DNA of 64,000 nucleotides from Crotophaga sulcirostris. Lineage: Eukaryota; Chordata; Aves; Cuculiformes; Crotophagidae. The notes under the pieces are model-generated. The model worked only from the letters and a program-made list of their open reading frames with translations. It was not told where the DNA came from and searched no databases. The number at the start of each line of letters is the position of its first letter. Position 1 is the stretch's first letter. The stretch lies in the NCBI GenBank assembly GCA_013397455.1, contig VYZB01000015.1, positions 1,528,586 to 1,592,585 on the forward strand. Direction: 5' to 3'. Positions 46,871 through 59,362 of the stretch are shown here, in pieces. Made by a program: the position numbers and the translations under genes.

Positions 46871-48292
46871 TCATAGAATCATAGAATCATAGAATGGGGC
46901 CTTAAAGATCACCTAGCTTCAATGCTCCTACCATGGGCAAGGACACCTTCTACTAGATCAAGTTGCTCAAAGCCTCATATAACCTGGCCTTGAACACCAC
47001 TAGGGATGGGACATTCGCAACTTCTCTGGGCAATTTGTGCCAGTGCCTCACCAGCCTTACACTAAAAAATTTCTTCTTAATATCTGATGTAAATCTATCC
47101 TCTTTCAGCTCAAAATCGTTATCCTTCAGACTATCAGTACAGTCCTGGATAAAGAGCCCCAGCCCATCTTTGCTGTAGGCCCTCTTTAAGTACTAGAATA
47201 CTACTATAAAATCTTCCTGAAGCCTTCTCTTCTCCAGGCTGAACAACCCCAAATCTCTCAGCCTCTCTTTGTATGGGCTCGCTCCAGCACTCTAACCATC
47301 TTCATGGTCCTCCTCTGGACTTGTTCCAAGAGATCTGTTTCCTTTCTGTGCTGAAGAGACTCCAGAATTGAACACAATGCTACAGATGAGGTCTCACAAA
47401 AGCAGAGTAGAAGGGGAGAATCACCTCTCTCGCTCTGCTGGTCACACTTGTTTTGATGCAGTCTAGGATAAGGTTGGCTTTCTGGGTTGCAAGTGCAAAT
47501 TGCCAGCTCATGTTCAGCTTCTCATCCACCAGCATCTCCAAGTCCTCTTCTTCAGGGCTACTCTCAATCCATTCTCCACCCAGTTTGTATTTATGCTTGG
47601 GATTGAGAGTGCAGGACCTGACACTTGGCCTTGTTAAACTTCATGAGGTCCACACAAGCCCACCTCTCAAGCCTGTCAGGGTCCCTCTGGATGGCATCCC
47701 TTCCCTCCAGCATGTCAACCATGCCACACATCTTGGTGTCATTGGTATACTTACTGAGTGTGTCCTCAGTTCCACTATGTTGCCAACAAAGATGTTAAAC
47801 AGCACCAGTCCCAATACTGACCCCTGAGAAACACCACTTGTCACTGGTCTCCACTTGGACATTGAGTTGTTGACTACAATTCTTTGAGTGTGACCATCCA
47901 GCCAATTTCTTAGTCATCGAGTGGTCCATCCATCAAGCCTGTGTCTCTCCAATTTAAAGGGATGGATGTCATGTGGGACAGCGTTAAATGCTTTGCACAA
48001 GTCCAGGTAGATGATCTTGGTTACTCTTTCCTCATCCTCCAATGCTGTAGCATCATCATGGAAGGTCACCAAATTCATCCGGCATGATTTACCCTTTGTT
48101 AAGTCCTGCTGATTGTCACCAATCACCTCATTTTCCATGTGTCTCAGCAGAGTTTCCAGGAGTATCTACTCCATCATCTTGTTGGGCACACAGGTGAGAC
48201 CAAACGGTCTGTAGTTGCCTGAGTTTTCCTTTTTCACATTTCTTAAAAATGGGAGTTATGTTTCCCCTTTTCCTGTCACAGGGAATCTGAGC
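46871..48292 (-). mobile_element. CR1 LINE, 1.4-kb 5'-truncated copy
   Basis: On the minus strand the copy starts upstream of the RT palm (a TPIFKK..NSGNYR-like block near 48200-48270). It spans the GKSC..NLVTF, YLDLCKAFNAVPHDI, LERHRLDGWTTR and [15 protein letters not shown] blocks, the catalytic loop, the C-terminal domain and the 3' UTR. It ends in three TCATAGAA-type repeats (46871-46895). It is the longest CR1 in the window. Its 5' truncation point lies within about 50 bases of an A-rich polypurine tract. Confidence 0.96.
46968..48292 (-). pseudogene. CR1 reverse transcriptase remnant, inactivated
   Basis: The RT fingers and palm are partly readable: GKSCRMNLVTFHDD and YLDLCKAFNAVPHDI in one frame (47914-48138), then [21 protein letters not shown] in another (47800-47862). 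A deletion after the VGNI block shifts the frame. The catalytic loop at 47738-47749 reads YTND in place of the family's FADD, so the first catalytic aspartate is asparagine. The C-terminal domain is broken by stops and small deletions. Endonuclease absent. No active product possible. Confidence 0.92.
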
Positions 48293-48344
48293 CCATAGAA
48301 TTTATGCAAGACAGTTCTCTTTTTTTCCTAATGACAGATTTATT

Positions 48345-48418
48345 AAAAAAAAAGGAAAGAATAAAAAAGGAAAAGAAAAAAAGGAAAAAAAAGAAAAAAG
48401 AAAAAGAAAATAAAATAA
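48345..48418 (+). repeat. A-rich polypurine tract
   Basis: About 70 bases almost wholly of A and G (AAAGGAAAAG-type words), with T only near 48362 and at the right end. The minus strand is polypyrimidine. It lies about 50 bases beyond the 5' truncation point of the CR1. It may be a simple repeat grown from a poly(A) or a pre-existing target. Confidence 0.85.
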
Positions 48419-49720
48419 TCCACTCCAAAAAACAGTTTTATCACTGCTGTTGCTATGATTTTTAGCCCTGTGAGTGGGATGCATGCCATAGTCACAACTA
48501 TAAAATTCTTAGATGGACAGAGATTTGTTACAATATATTTCTAGCTTACTGATCTTCTGGGGTAGTATTTAATCATACCTGAATCTCTATTATTTTTATT
48601 ACAATTCTTCAAAATCACTTAATAACATTCTAATTTCATATTAAAACATTTACATGATGCTGTGCAAGTCTAAAATTTTTCCTGCTTTTTCTATAAATAT
48701 ATATTCTTTGATTGCTAGAACTTCAGGAACTGTTCTTGTGATTGTGAATCTTAAAAGTTGGACTGGCTCTAAACAGTTTGTTTTCATAAACACCAAACAA
48801 CACAGAAGCACAAGTTCCAGTTATATCAAAAAGACATGTACTGCTATGGCTCATAAATACTAGGCAAGATGATAGCCAGCAGTTTAGTATAGCTCTATAC
48901 AAGACTCTGTAATGTCTTTTCCAATGTAATTTATAATCTCTTTGAACATAATTTTAAGGAGAAAAAAAGAACTAAATTAATTTTGCAAGATTAAAAAGCA
49001 AAATATTTTATTAGGTGGATGAAAACTATGTTGGTAGGTAACTCGTAAAGCATAATTTACACAGTCTTAATGTACTTCTTTCATAGTAAATAAAAATGGC
49101 AAAAAGTTTCTGCAAGCCTGATTTTACTTCTGTTCTACAGTTTGTTTTTGCAGATAGGAATTCATGAAACTTTGGTTTATTAGCAATTTAGAATTCATTA
49201 AGGTAAGACTGTAAATTTCATATTAACACTTAATTATCAACTGATGAACAAAGTAATTAAGTTATTTAATGTATGTGTTATAATCAAATTGATCAACAAC
49301 TTAATTAGATTCAAAAATGATGACACTCACTTTTATTTACTGCACAGTCTAACAAGTATATATGCAAGTACAGAGATATAGAGATATATATGCACACAAA
49401 GATATATCGATGTTTAAGCACAAGAGAAATAGGGGTCATGACAGAGAGAGGCAAAAATTTCCCTCTTAAGATTAGTGTGAACACTCACATACATTCCTGA
49501 CAGGAAATGGTCAGCTCTCAAGGGTGGGTGACTTCACCTAAGGCCTTTTCATTTGCTGTGTTAGCCAATGAGATCGTGCACTAGAGAGAGGTATTCCAAC
49601 TCTGCAGTCCAGAAAAGCTCAAAAGTTCTTCCTTATGGTCACTTACTAAGAAGGTTTCAAGATAATTAACTTTTGTCAGATATTTGAATATTCATTTTGC
49701 TGTTGTAATATTCACTTAGG
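48419..49720. other. Unique AT-rich non-coding DNA
   Basis: No gene or transposon recognised. A 10-bp perfect inverted repeat with a 34-base loop (TAATTAAGTT at 49254-49263, partner at 49298-49307) and a GATATA-rich patch near 49375-49410 are the only structures seen. Confidence 0.5.
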
Positions 49721-50220
49721 CCGCACATGGCAGACATCGGACCATCTCACTTGGGCCACAATCCAGGTATCAGGTGTATTCAATTGGCAGGTCAGGTTAC
49801 TGTCAGTCTATTTCTTTCTCAGGCAGTGATGCCTTTTCCCAGGCACCCCAAGAACACTGAGGGGGGTACCCAAGTGCTCTGGATCACTGCATTATTACAA
49901 TGAGTATTCTCTCCCCCAGTGCGCCTGGTCAAGACGACCGATTATCAGGCCTCTTCTTCAGGTGATAAGAGAGTTTCTTTGCCTAGTAAACCTAGTTTCA
50001 GGTAGGCCGAGGGGGATGCTTTAGCGTCCTGCATGACGGCCTCTATAAAACAGAGCTTCTTCTCCTTATGAAGCCTGTGTTCCACTGGAACAGCCAGTAG
50101 TCCAGAGAGGTGAGGGAAGGTGTTGTTCCAAGTGTAGCCTAGAGTGGTCTCCTCTGTTGATAGAGAGTACATATATTCAGAACAACTAGCAATTGTAATT
50201 GAGTTGAATAATTTCAAACC
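49721..50220 (-). other. CpG-bearing segment with 90-codon open frame
   Basis: Eight CpG dinucleotides occur at 49722-50040, unusual for this AT-rich window. On the minus strand a frame opens at an ATG at 50217 and runs 90 codons to a stop at about 49945. Within it a TACTCTCTATCAACAG acceptor-like site (near 50158) precedes the most protein-like part, which contains LGYTWNNTFPHL, CFIEAVMQDAKASPSAYL and ends LLSPEEEA. I do not recognise a family. It could be a terminal exon, a retroelement-derived fragment or a fortunate open frame in higher-GC DNA. Confidence 0.25.
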
Positions 50221-52637
50221 ATGGAACTTGTAAGAAAATATCTCTTTAAAATTGCCGAATCTTTAGTATAATATTAAAAACTATTAAAACATCACTGAGA
50301 AGTAGCAAGCTTTTTTTCTTGAACACTTTTTGTTTAAACTAAGGTGGTCATCTTGTAATAAGGGAAGGTTTGTAATACTAAAAAGCTCAATCATTTAATT
50401 TATTTTTATTTACAAGTATTGCTCTGAAGAGAACTCACACTGGTAATAGATATCTAAAAGCCTGTCTTATACCAGGGAGAACCTGGTCCTAGCATTGCCT
50501 GCTGTAAATGTGTACCCCAGGATCCTGAGTGCACGTGCGTGCATTCGTACACACACACAGGTGAATTTCTGTACTAAATGGCCACAACTGGTGCACAACC
50601 AAGGCTACTCTGTCTGGAAAAAAAACCAAACAGATAATCAGGAAGGTGTTCTTTCCTCAGATGTGGAAAGCATAATTTTATATCCCCCCAGCTACTGACT
50701 AAAGAGCTGGGTATGCAAGTATGCAGATATGGCCTCAGTGATCAGCATTTAGGCTTCAGTTTTGATTGTTTGGACAAATTTTGAAGCCAGTTATATACTG
50801 GTTTTATAGCTTATCATACTCAGTTTGCATCAAAAAGGAAAATTTGGGACTAAAGATAGGTAAAGCGAAACGCAATTTCTGCCTTGCTGTAGCCAACCCT
50901 AGTCATATCTGCATATACCAAAGTCTGATTTCTGCAATATGTAAGCTGGATCTTTGAGTGTTTAAAAGTCTGCAACAATGAAAATTGTATGTTTCACAAG
51001 ACATTGCTGTGGAATGATACAATTGTGTTATCTAAGTGTCCCTTTACAAACCAAACAAAGAAAGAAAAGAGATCCTGCATTAGTAAGCTACCAAATATGC
51101 ATTCCTGAAAACAATGCCTGTGAACAGTTTAATTATTTTGTTCTTTCTTAAATCTTCTTGCCCAAAATCTTTAGTGGATTAAGTATTCAACACCAAGAGA
51201 TTAAAGATGTGTATCCCTGTAGCTACCACTGCACATATCTCCACATAATTACTAGGATTAGCTTTCTAAGAAAGTAGATCAAAGCTTTTTTTCCTTGTGG
51301 GTATCCGATAATAAAGGCTAAGGATAAACCAAACTCTCATCACTTTTGCATCTAACACTCCACTACTAGATCAAGACCAAATAAGAATGTGAATAAAGAA
51401 AAAGCCAAGGTAGAAAGCTGCAGGACCCCACAACAGCTATAATAATAGGAACACAACAGAGTAATAAAAGAGAACTAGAAGGGTGGTGAGTTATATAAAA
51501 TCTTTAATGGTACATAAAGGCAGGCAATTAGCAAACTGCAGAGCCTTTTGAAAGTAACTGTGAATAAATATTCACAAACAAATACTACTTGTATACAGAT
51601 CTGTGGAGCATGTGTCCATGAACTACAAAATCCTGTGCTTCACCATGACTTGTACTTTGAAAGTACATCTTTTATAAAAGCTATGCATACCTGATAGAGA
51701 ACAAAGTGTTCATTCTAAGCAACAAGCACCAGGAAACTTCATTGTTAAATGCACAATAACTGCATAATAAATCAAACTAGCACATTGCAGAAAGCCCAGT
51801 GCATACTTGATTATTTTCCTGTACAGTTCTGGACCAATAAAAAGACCTGTATTTGTACATAAGATCATTAATTTCTGCAGTGATGTATGAAAATAGATAC
51901 ATTCTTTCAGGGTTGAAAGCAAGGCATTCAGATTAGACTGTTAAATTTTCCTCCTTCTTCTGCATGCCTTTGTGAAAGGAAGCCATCAGTAACTTTGTGT
52001 TAACTTAGAAGAAGGACAGGATTATGACAAACATATGCATGATGCTTGTTTTAAAAGTCAGTTGCAGTTTTACTACCAGTTAGCTAAGGAAGTTTATGCA
52101 TGCTCTGCCTTGCTTGTAGCCAGTCTTGCACTTGAAGCCTACAGGTGTTTGCTGTGCTTCTGCTGTCTTTCGTTATGCTGTTTCTTTTTGTCAACAAAAC
52201 TACTGAAAGTCAAGGCTTCTTCAGATGTTGACAAACCACGTAGTCACTCTGATCCTCTTTTTATCCACAAATACCTACCTCAGAGAAGCATTGTGAAACT
52301 TGATTAATGGTTACAAAGCATTCTGAGGTCCCTGAAGGATAGCACTGTAGAAGAATATTCTATTATTTTCTTCTGCCAAAAAGGATACATTTGAAATTCG
52401 GTATTTTTGGTAAAGTACATAGACTATAAATATATAATACATGCTGTTCAATTCCTGATGAAAATAAATTGTAACCTAGAAACTGAGGACTAGTTTGGTT
52501 ATTCTCTCACTTAAATTTATTTTCTTATATTATCCTTTATCCTACAAGTCTGTGAACAGTACCTAAATTCACACATCTTTTTACAGAACGTAACATTCTC
52601 AACTTGTGAACAAACACATACCTACACTCAAGTATGT

Positions 52638-52638
<1 letters not shown>

Positions 52639-52668
<30 letters not shown>
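52639..52668. repeat. (CA)15 microsatellite
   Basis: Fifteen uninterrupted CA units. The longest pure dinucleotide run in the window and probably polymorphic in length. Confidence 0.95.
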
Positions 52669-52670
<2 letters not shown>

Positions 52671-53216
52671 TCCTTCTGTGTGTATTTAAAGACTTTTTCA
52701 TAAGCTATGTGATAAAAATATGAAAAAATTGATTTCATATGAAGTAATTTCTTCTGTGTAAATTTAAAATTATGTCCTGCTTTAAAGAACAGGCTAAACT
52801 CCTGAATCATTTTTTCCTACATTTGCTAGCAAGTTGATCTAAATTTAATTAAAAGATAGTACCACTGAATGAGTAGAAGCAACATATTGTTTCATGGTGT
52901 TTTATTAGCACTTTGAATTTTAATATATGTCCCATTGATTGACTGGATATAAAGATTGCTATTTGTTTAATATTCTTATGTCTTCAGCAAACCCAACTAT
53001 TTTATTTTGTCTGTGACTCTAAAGACAGTCAATTTTCACATGCTTTTTTGTCCACAATTATGTCTTAGACATAGCTCATTTATTTAATGGACTTGTCCTT
53101 ATAACTATTACTGTGCTAAAAGCAGGGTTTTTTCCATTTTTGTTCTTCTGCTTCAATCCACATGTTGATGTACAGCTCTTGCATACAGAACTATACAGCA
53201 AAAGTGAACTTTTCCA

Positions 53217-53246
53217 TTTTTCTCAGCACAGTTTTTCTCAGCACAG
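53217..53246 (+). repeat. Perfect 15-bp tandem duplication
   Basis: TTTTTCTCAGCACAG occurs twice in direct succession (53217-53231 and 53232-53246) with no differences. Confidence 0.85.
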
Positions 53247-56200
53247 CATCACAGTTTCTCTCCAGCAGCTCTCCAGTGCCAGGTGTGGCATGCAGGGGGC
53301 TTCAGGACAGGACCATGGGGGAGCACAGTGACCAGGAGCACCCCTCTGTTTTCAGCTTTGAGCAGTGTTCGCCTCAAGTGGGATGTGCAGGGAAGCATGG
53401 GATGTCACAGGGCTCCACTGAGGTACACAGTGCCCTGCCATGAGTAGTGTCTTCAGCACTAGCAATGCCCAACCTCCTCTGAAGGGTTTCTTTCCTGGAA
53501 CCTTTGTTTCACCTTAGTACCAGAAGTGTCCTTACAACATGCTGAAATGAAGGAGAATTTCCAGTCATTCAGTCCTTCAGTGTGCCAGACGTCACACATC
53601 CAGTGTCCCTCCCTTCTGTTCTTGCATCCCTTGTCAGGGATGATTTTCTAACACATCACCATTTGCATAGTTGCACCTAGGAAAAAATAAAAGATAATTT
53701 CTATTTTGAAAAGCATTGCTAGAATATAATATTAAAAAAAGCAATGAGAAGGTGTCATGTATTAGATGTCTTGTCTGAACCTGGAGGCATGCATGCAGAG
53801 GCATACAAAACTCAGAAACAGAACTAAAAGTTACAGTCAGGCCTTCCTTCTAAGCTACTGTTAGATATCTGGATGACACTTTCGAATGAATGTTTTTTAA
53901 CTGCCAGCTACCATGCCTGGACATCTTAATTGGATGCCATATGTTAGTTTGGTGTTGGAGGCAGTAAGGTAAAAATCTCAGACTTCTCCAAACTGCACCG
54001 TTTCAAGGCTATAAAGACAAGCTATAAAAAAAGCCCAGTTAAAATACTTCACACTGGATATATCCAGCACATTTAATCTGTTTATGTCCTGAAGAAAAAT
54101 TACCCTCCAGCAACAGCAATTGCTAAGTGCCTTATGGAGTGATTTTGTGGGTTTTTTTTTCTTATTTTTGTGAAGGATTAAGCCTTTGTGATTGGAATTG
54201 ATGACACTAGCTTGCATAGGTAGATTGTTTTTGTAAATTAAAAGAAAATATTTTTTTGTCAAGTAAGTGAAATGCTGGTACTTTATGTATTCATGTTTAC
54301 AGTTGAAAGATTGCAATACTTCCAAAATACCTAGTGATACAAAAGTCAAATGTGATTTTTATTTTGTTTCAATTATAAAAACAACATATTTATTACTTAC
54401 CAGGTAAAAGGTCTATTAAAAATCAGATAGAGTTTGCTACATAACCAAAATAAAAACAGCCAAGTGACAACTGTAAAATGACTGGGGGCCAGCAGATTCA
54501 GTTTTCATCTTTGGTGCACTGTTGCAAGGCATGTAATGCATTGTTTTGTTTTCCCAGCTTTTATTTATTTGTACACAGAAATCCACAGCCCCAACATTCT
54601 AAAATTCTAACTATGCCTTTCCTAAATTAGTAATGCAAATCATTGCCTTACTAAAATGAGAGCCACTTAATTTATTTTTATGCCTTGACAAACTTAATAG
54701 TCGAAGTATTTTTAAGTTCATGGAAATCTTCTGAACAAAGCTATTCTAACAAAAAGAAAAACAATGTACTACTGAGATCTGAAGCCTGACCTGTTGCCAC
54801 TGAGTGTGGCGCAAATTTTACCTTTCAATTGCTCACGAAAAGTTAAAAAACTGTAACAATTAAATTTCTGGGAGCTGATTATAGAAGCTCCTCAGAGTAA
54901 CAGTGGTATATGATTAGATAAGATATGTGAGTAGACTTCGTATCTTCATGACATCACAAGGATATATACTAAAAGAGCAGGTCAGACTTTCATGATGCAC
55001 TGGAACCCCATCATCTTGTGAGGTAAACACAAAGAATGAGCCACTGACATCTGCAGTTAGTCAAAAGTGTTTCTTGCTGAATATTATTATCCAGTGACGA
55101 TTCCAGCACTAGCAAAATCAAGATTAGATTTTTGCAATTTACTGTATTTAAAATCAAAAACCACCATTGCTGCAAAATGAGATGAAAATGAAACTAATTA
55201 ATTGACACAGAGTTAAAACGCTTCAAAAAAAAGTTAAAACTGCATATCACCACAGTTCTTCCTCCTCAGTATTGTTACAGTCATTACAAGGTCCAGTCCA
55301 GACAAAGGTGATCACAGATCTCATTAACTTTATTGCTAAATTAATCTTCACTTGTCCTCAAGAATATCATATACCTTTCTCATTTGATTTTTATAGCTTT
55401 GAGACCCTCTTGAAAAGAGGTCCTGGTGTAGTCATACTTATGAGCAAGATCAGTTTGCACAGTACAAACATAATGATGTGATACAAAAGAAACAGAAAAC
55501 AGATGTATAAAATACCAGGAAGATTTTCATCTTCATGGAAGAAAGAATGCAGAAATCACTGCAGTGATTCCACATAGGGTTCATAGAAATTCTCATTTGG
55601 AATAAAATATGATGGGATAAACTGCTGAATTAGTTCCCTTGGGTTTCTTCCCATTCTCTTGCCAGCTGCTGCGACTTGTCATTCCTATACTGCTTCACAG
55701 ATTTCCAACTGACTTTTGATGCTAATGAAAATATAAAAAAGGAGGACATGTTAGCTCTTTGAGATTACCTACGTCTTCATGGGACACGACAAGGTGTACT
55801 ACGTACCATCAGCAATAAAGAACTACAGTCTGAAAGCAGATCTGCTGTCTGAAATTGATCTTTCCTTTTATCACTAGTCCTCATTTCATTTGAGTTGTAC
55901 AGATAATCTATTTTCTACATGTAGCATATCAGAAGTTCCTATATTGCTTTCATATTGCCTGTTTATGCCAACAAAACGTCAGCTTAGGCAATTACAGTCT
56001 GATATCCAAGGACTTTTGAGTATTTGCAATCTATATTGATTCCAGCTGGAGTCCTAGGTGTTCATTGCTTTTCCTGCAGCTCCATCAGTGCTAGCAACAA
56101 TGGGTGTTCTAATGTAGACAAGATGTTTGTCTTTTTATCACCAGTGTTTACTATACAGTAATAAATCTATAGGACGAAGTAGAGCAGTTGCCAAGAGGTT

Positions 56201-59200
56201 TTGCACGCTCGAGCTGAAGTCATCACTAGCAAGAGTAGAGCTGTGCTCGTGTTAGTGTGATGGTGGGAAATTCTGCTAAAAGACTCATTGTAGATGCATT
56301 CCTTCATACTGTACCTCTGCTCAATAGATCATTCATGAGCACCCAACCCCCTCCAGAAAGCAAGTAGAGCTGGGTCATGAGCAGGAAGGGATGGAGACAA
56401 GGCTGAGTTTCTTACTTACAGCTCAGACTCGGAGCTGGTTTATTGTTGTCATGGCTACAGGCTCCACATGCCTCCAGCCCCTACTTTATGAAAAGAATGA
56501 TGCAGTGTCTAGCCTTACAGCTGAATATATAAACCAAATTAGTCTACCATGCCTCTACCTGTTTTGTGGCTCACAAAGAAAGAAGTAATATATCATGGAA
56601 TCAGTCTTGTAGCAGTTATATTCTGTAAACACTGTCATTACACCAGACTTTTTTATTTGCTCTTTAGAGTCCCTTCTCAGTATAATAAACTGCAGATTTC
56701 AATAAGAAAGCTAATTCAGAAGAGTTCTCTGTGACTTCTCAGAATTTCTGTAACATATCACTTAAAAAGTACATTTCAAATCCTTTTTCATATTCCATTT
56801 TTGCATAGTCCCATGCACTAAACAGGAAGCAGAAAGACATGATGAAAGTCTTTTCCAGAGTTGCAGTATCAGGGTGTTAGTAGAATCAAACTATTCCTAA
56901 TATAAGCAATGAAGAGTTATATAGTCCTGCAGTGAATCACTAACTTTTCCTGAACAGAGCAAGAGCCTCATGCAGTCCCATCTCTACTAAAGATTAAATA
57001 AACCATTCATGTCACTGGAGCAGAACAGTGAGGGAAGGCACATCCTGTGACACAGCTGTTGTCACTGCAGTTTAGAAGAGGGGGAAGGAAACAAAGCTTT
57101 AAAAGTCTGGTCTTGGTGGAAAGATAAATGTATAAGAGGAGGTAAATGGGTATCAGAATAAAAATCTATAAATCTTAGCATATAATGGTGTAGCCTGCAT
57201 AACTACGTTTGGAAGAGAGGGTGGCAACAGGAAAAATAACCAGCAGAAGGGGTAGGGAAGGTGTCAATTAGGTTTAATTTCCACCTCCTTATACATTTTT
57301 CTTTCTTTCCCAGCCTGTGAATTCCACCAGTTTTGATTCTCTATAGGTACATTTAGACTCTCCCTGTCAGTAAGTGGAGATGTGTGGTGGCATAGTTCAC
57401 CATCATTTTACACTCTATCTCTCTGCTTAGCAAAATAGGCCTTATTCTCACTTACCTCCAAAATTCCATTAAAGCACCTTGGCAGTGTGGGCTGTAAGTG
57501 ACGTTTATAGCCAAGGAAGCATAAAGGGATCTCAGTGCAGATAAAGAACAGATGAAAGTGTTATGTTTTTACAGATCTGAAGTATTTCTTAAAAATTAAA
57601 TAAAGACAGCTTTATTACCTATCAGGGAAGGAACAATATAACAAAGCATAAATTGAAAGTAGTCCCCCCAAATTAAATTCACCTTGGTTACCACAAATTG
57701 AATGTTTTGACTTATCAATATATTGCCAGTATTTCATGCTGCACAGTCTCCCATGCTGATATTTTCTATTTCTTGCTGCTGTGGAGAGAACTGAAAATAA
57801 AGAAAAGTTCAAAATAATATACCTGTGGGTTGTAGAATAGTACTAAGTCTCATCAAGGCTGCTGTATAGTCTGCAGTCTGTCACTTGACAGGTTTTAATG
57901 TCATGGCCATTTCAGAAAACATCGAGACTGAAAAAGCAAAATAAAACCCAGATAAAGTTTTTGCTATAATTATACAAATTTTTCAATTCCAGAAAAAAAG
58001 GTTTTGTATTCTGCATTTCTACTACCTGACTCTGAAGTAATCTGAAAGAAAAAAAATGTTGGGTTTTTTTTTCGTTTTTTGAGAAGTTTTGGTTACAAAA
58101 ATTGTTCAGAATAAAATAGTTACTCATGGAAACACATTTAACCAAGACCTTTTATGGCTATGTGCAGCTGCAGTATATTTGCTTCTTTAAAAAAGACACT
58201 TACAGCGCTGAAAGAAGTGATAAGGCCAATGGGAAAATATCTGTTATTACTATAAGTTACATATATATGTGTGTGTTTGAATAGGAATGAATATTTTGTA
58301 TATGGAACATAGGTACTGACACCTTTTTTAGCAATAAAATGAAATAAAGTTAATTTTATTTCTGTATATATTGTGTGCACAATTTCACATTTTGCTTGGA
58401 GAGATACATTCAGTTCACAGGTTCTTAATCAGTGTTTTGTGTCATGTTGGTGGGAAATATAAAGTACGTTCTGTGAAGCCCTTAGATGACAAGAAACACT
58501 GTGTATATTTTAGTTAGTGTTTTTGTTGTTTATTTAAATGACATGAAACTTTACCAAAACACTTTTAATTATTTCAAATTGTCCATTCTTATTTACATAA
58601 AATGTGTGGTATTGGCAAATACAGTACAGCAATAAATATGGCCAAACCCAAAATGTATGGTATTGAGAGAAGTGTTTAGTAAATATGGACAAGCACAGCC
58701 CATTGCATAAACTTCTATCTGTAAGGGGCATGAATCCTGATTTTTTTTTTACCTTGGAGTATGAAGTGGTTTAGACTCCTAAACAGGCAGAATTTCCTGT
58801 TAAAGTCTTCTTTCTTTAGAATATACTTGAACATTTTTTTAAAGATGTGTTATTGTTTTTTCATGCTACAGATGAAATTATAGTAACAAATTTAGTTAGC
58901 ACACTTTTGCCAGCTAAATTTAATATAAAGAGGAGACTATAAAACTAAGTAGCCAATGAGTGAAACAGATTGTACAAATATTAAATTTTAGGGTTCCAAA
59001 GTACAAATATTTTATAATGCATGTGTTGTATAGGACAACATAATGTGAAAGCATGATGACTATTAAGTTGCTGACAGATTTAATCTGTGTCCTAAAGAAT
59101 AAGTGAAATAAGTTCTTTGAGACTCTTTATATTAGCTATATTTTCAAAGTTTTCACATGCAGTGTTATCTTTTTTTCCTCTTTTTTTCCAAAATAATTGA

Positions 59201-59280
59201 GATACAACATAAATATAGAAAAGAAAGGTATTTCTAAAATAAACTATCCATATAATCGCTAGTGGCTTTTCTAGTCTGCA

Positions 59281-59362
59281 AGTTTTAAGAGCAGTATAAG
59301 ACCTTTAGACCATGTATTCCAACCTCCTGTATTAACAGCCTCTCATTCATAACCCATTTCAA
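59281..59362 (-). mobile_element. Very old CR1-like fragment
   Basis: The plus-strand string from AGTTTTAAGAGCAG through ATTCCAACCTCCTGTATTAA to about 59362 resembles the reverse complement of the 3' UTR of ancient amniote CR1 families. The shared pieces are TTTTAAGGCCAGAAGGGACC, then ATCTAGTC and CCTCCTGTATAACA. Only about 80 bases are readable and no coding part remains, so the assignment is tentative. Confidence 0.4.

Larger units (their letters stand above)
50221..59280. other. Unique AT-rich non-coding DNA
   Basis: About 9 kb with no recognised gene or transposon. Contains a (CA)15 microsatellite (52639-52668) and a perfect 15-bp tandem duplication (53217-53246). A modestly GC-richer patch lies around 53260-53450. 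The 123-codon minus-strand frame at 53978-54349 lies in AT-rich DNA and has no family features. Confidence 0.5.

Noticed and set aside
47453..47827. 124-codon plus-strand frame as a gene
   Set aside because: Antisense shadow of the second CR1 reverse transcriptase remnant.
52628..52810. 60-codon minus-strand frame ending in Cys-Val repeats
   Set aside because: The Cys-Val run is the translated (CA)15 microsatellite.
53978..54349. 123-codon minus-strand frame
   Set aside because: Translation of AT-rich DNA with a poly-lysine run from a T tract; no family features.
57314..57346. Mini-exon between a strong acceptor at 57313 and a GTACAT donor
   Set aside because: All three frames reach a stop within or at the end of the 33 bases.
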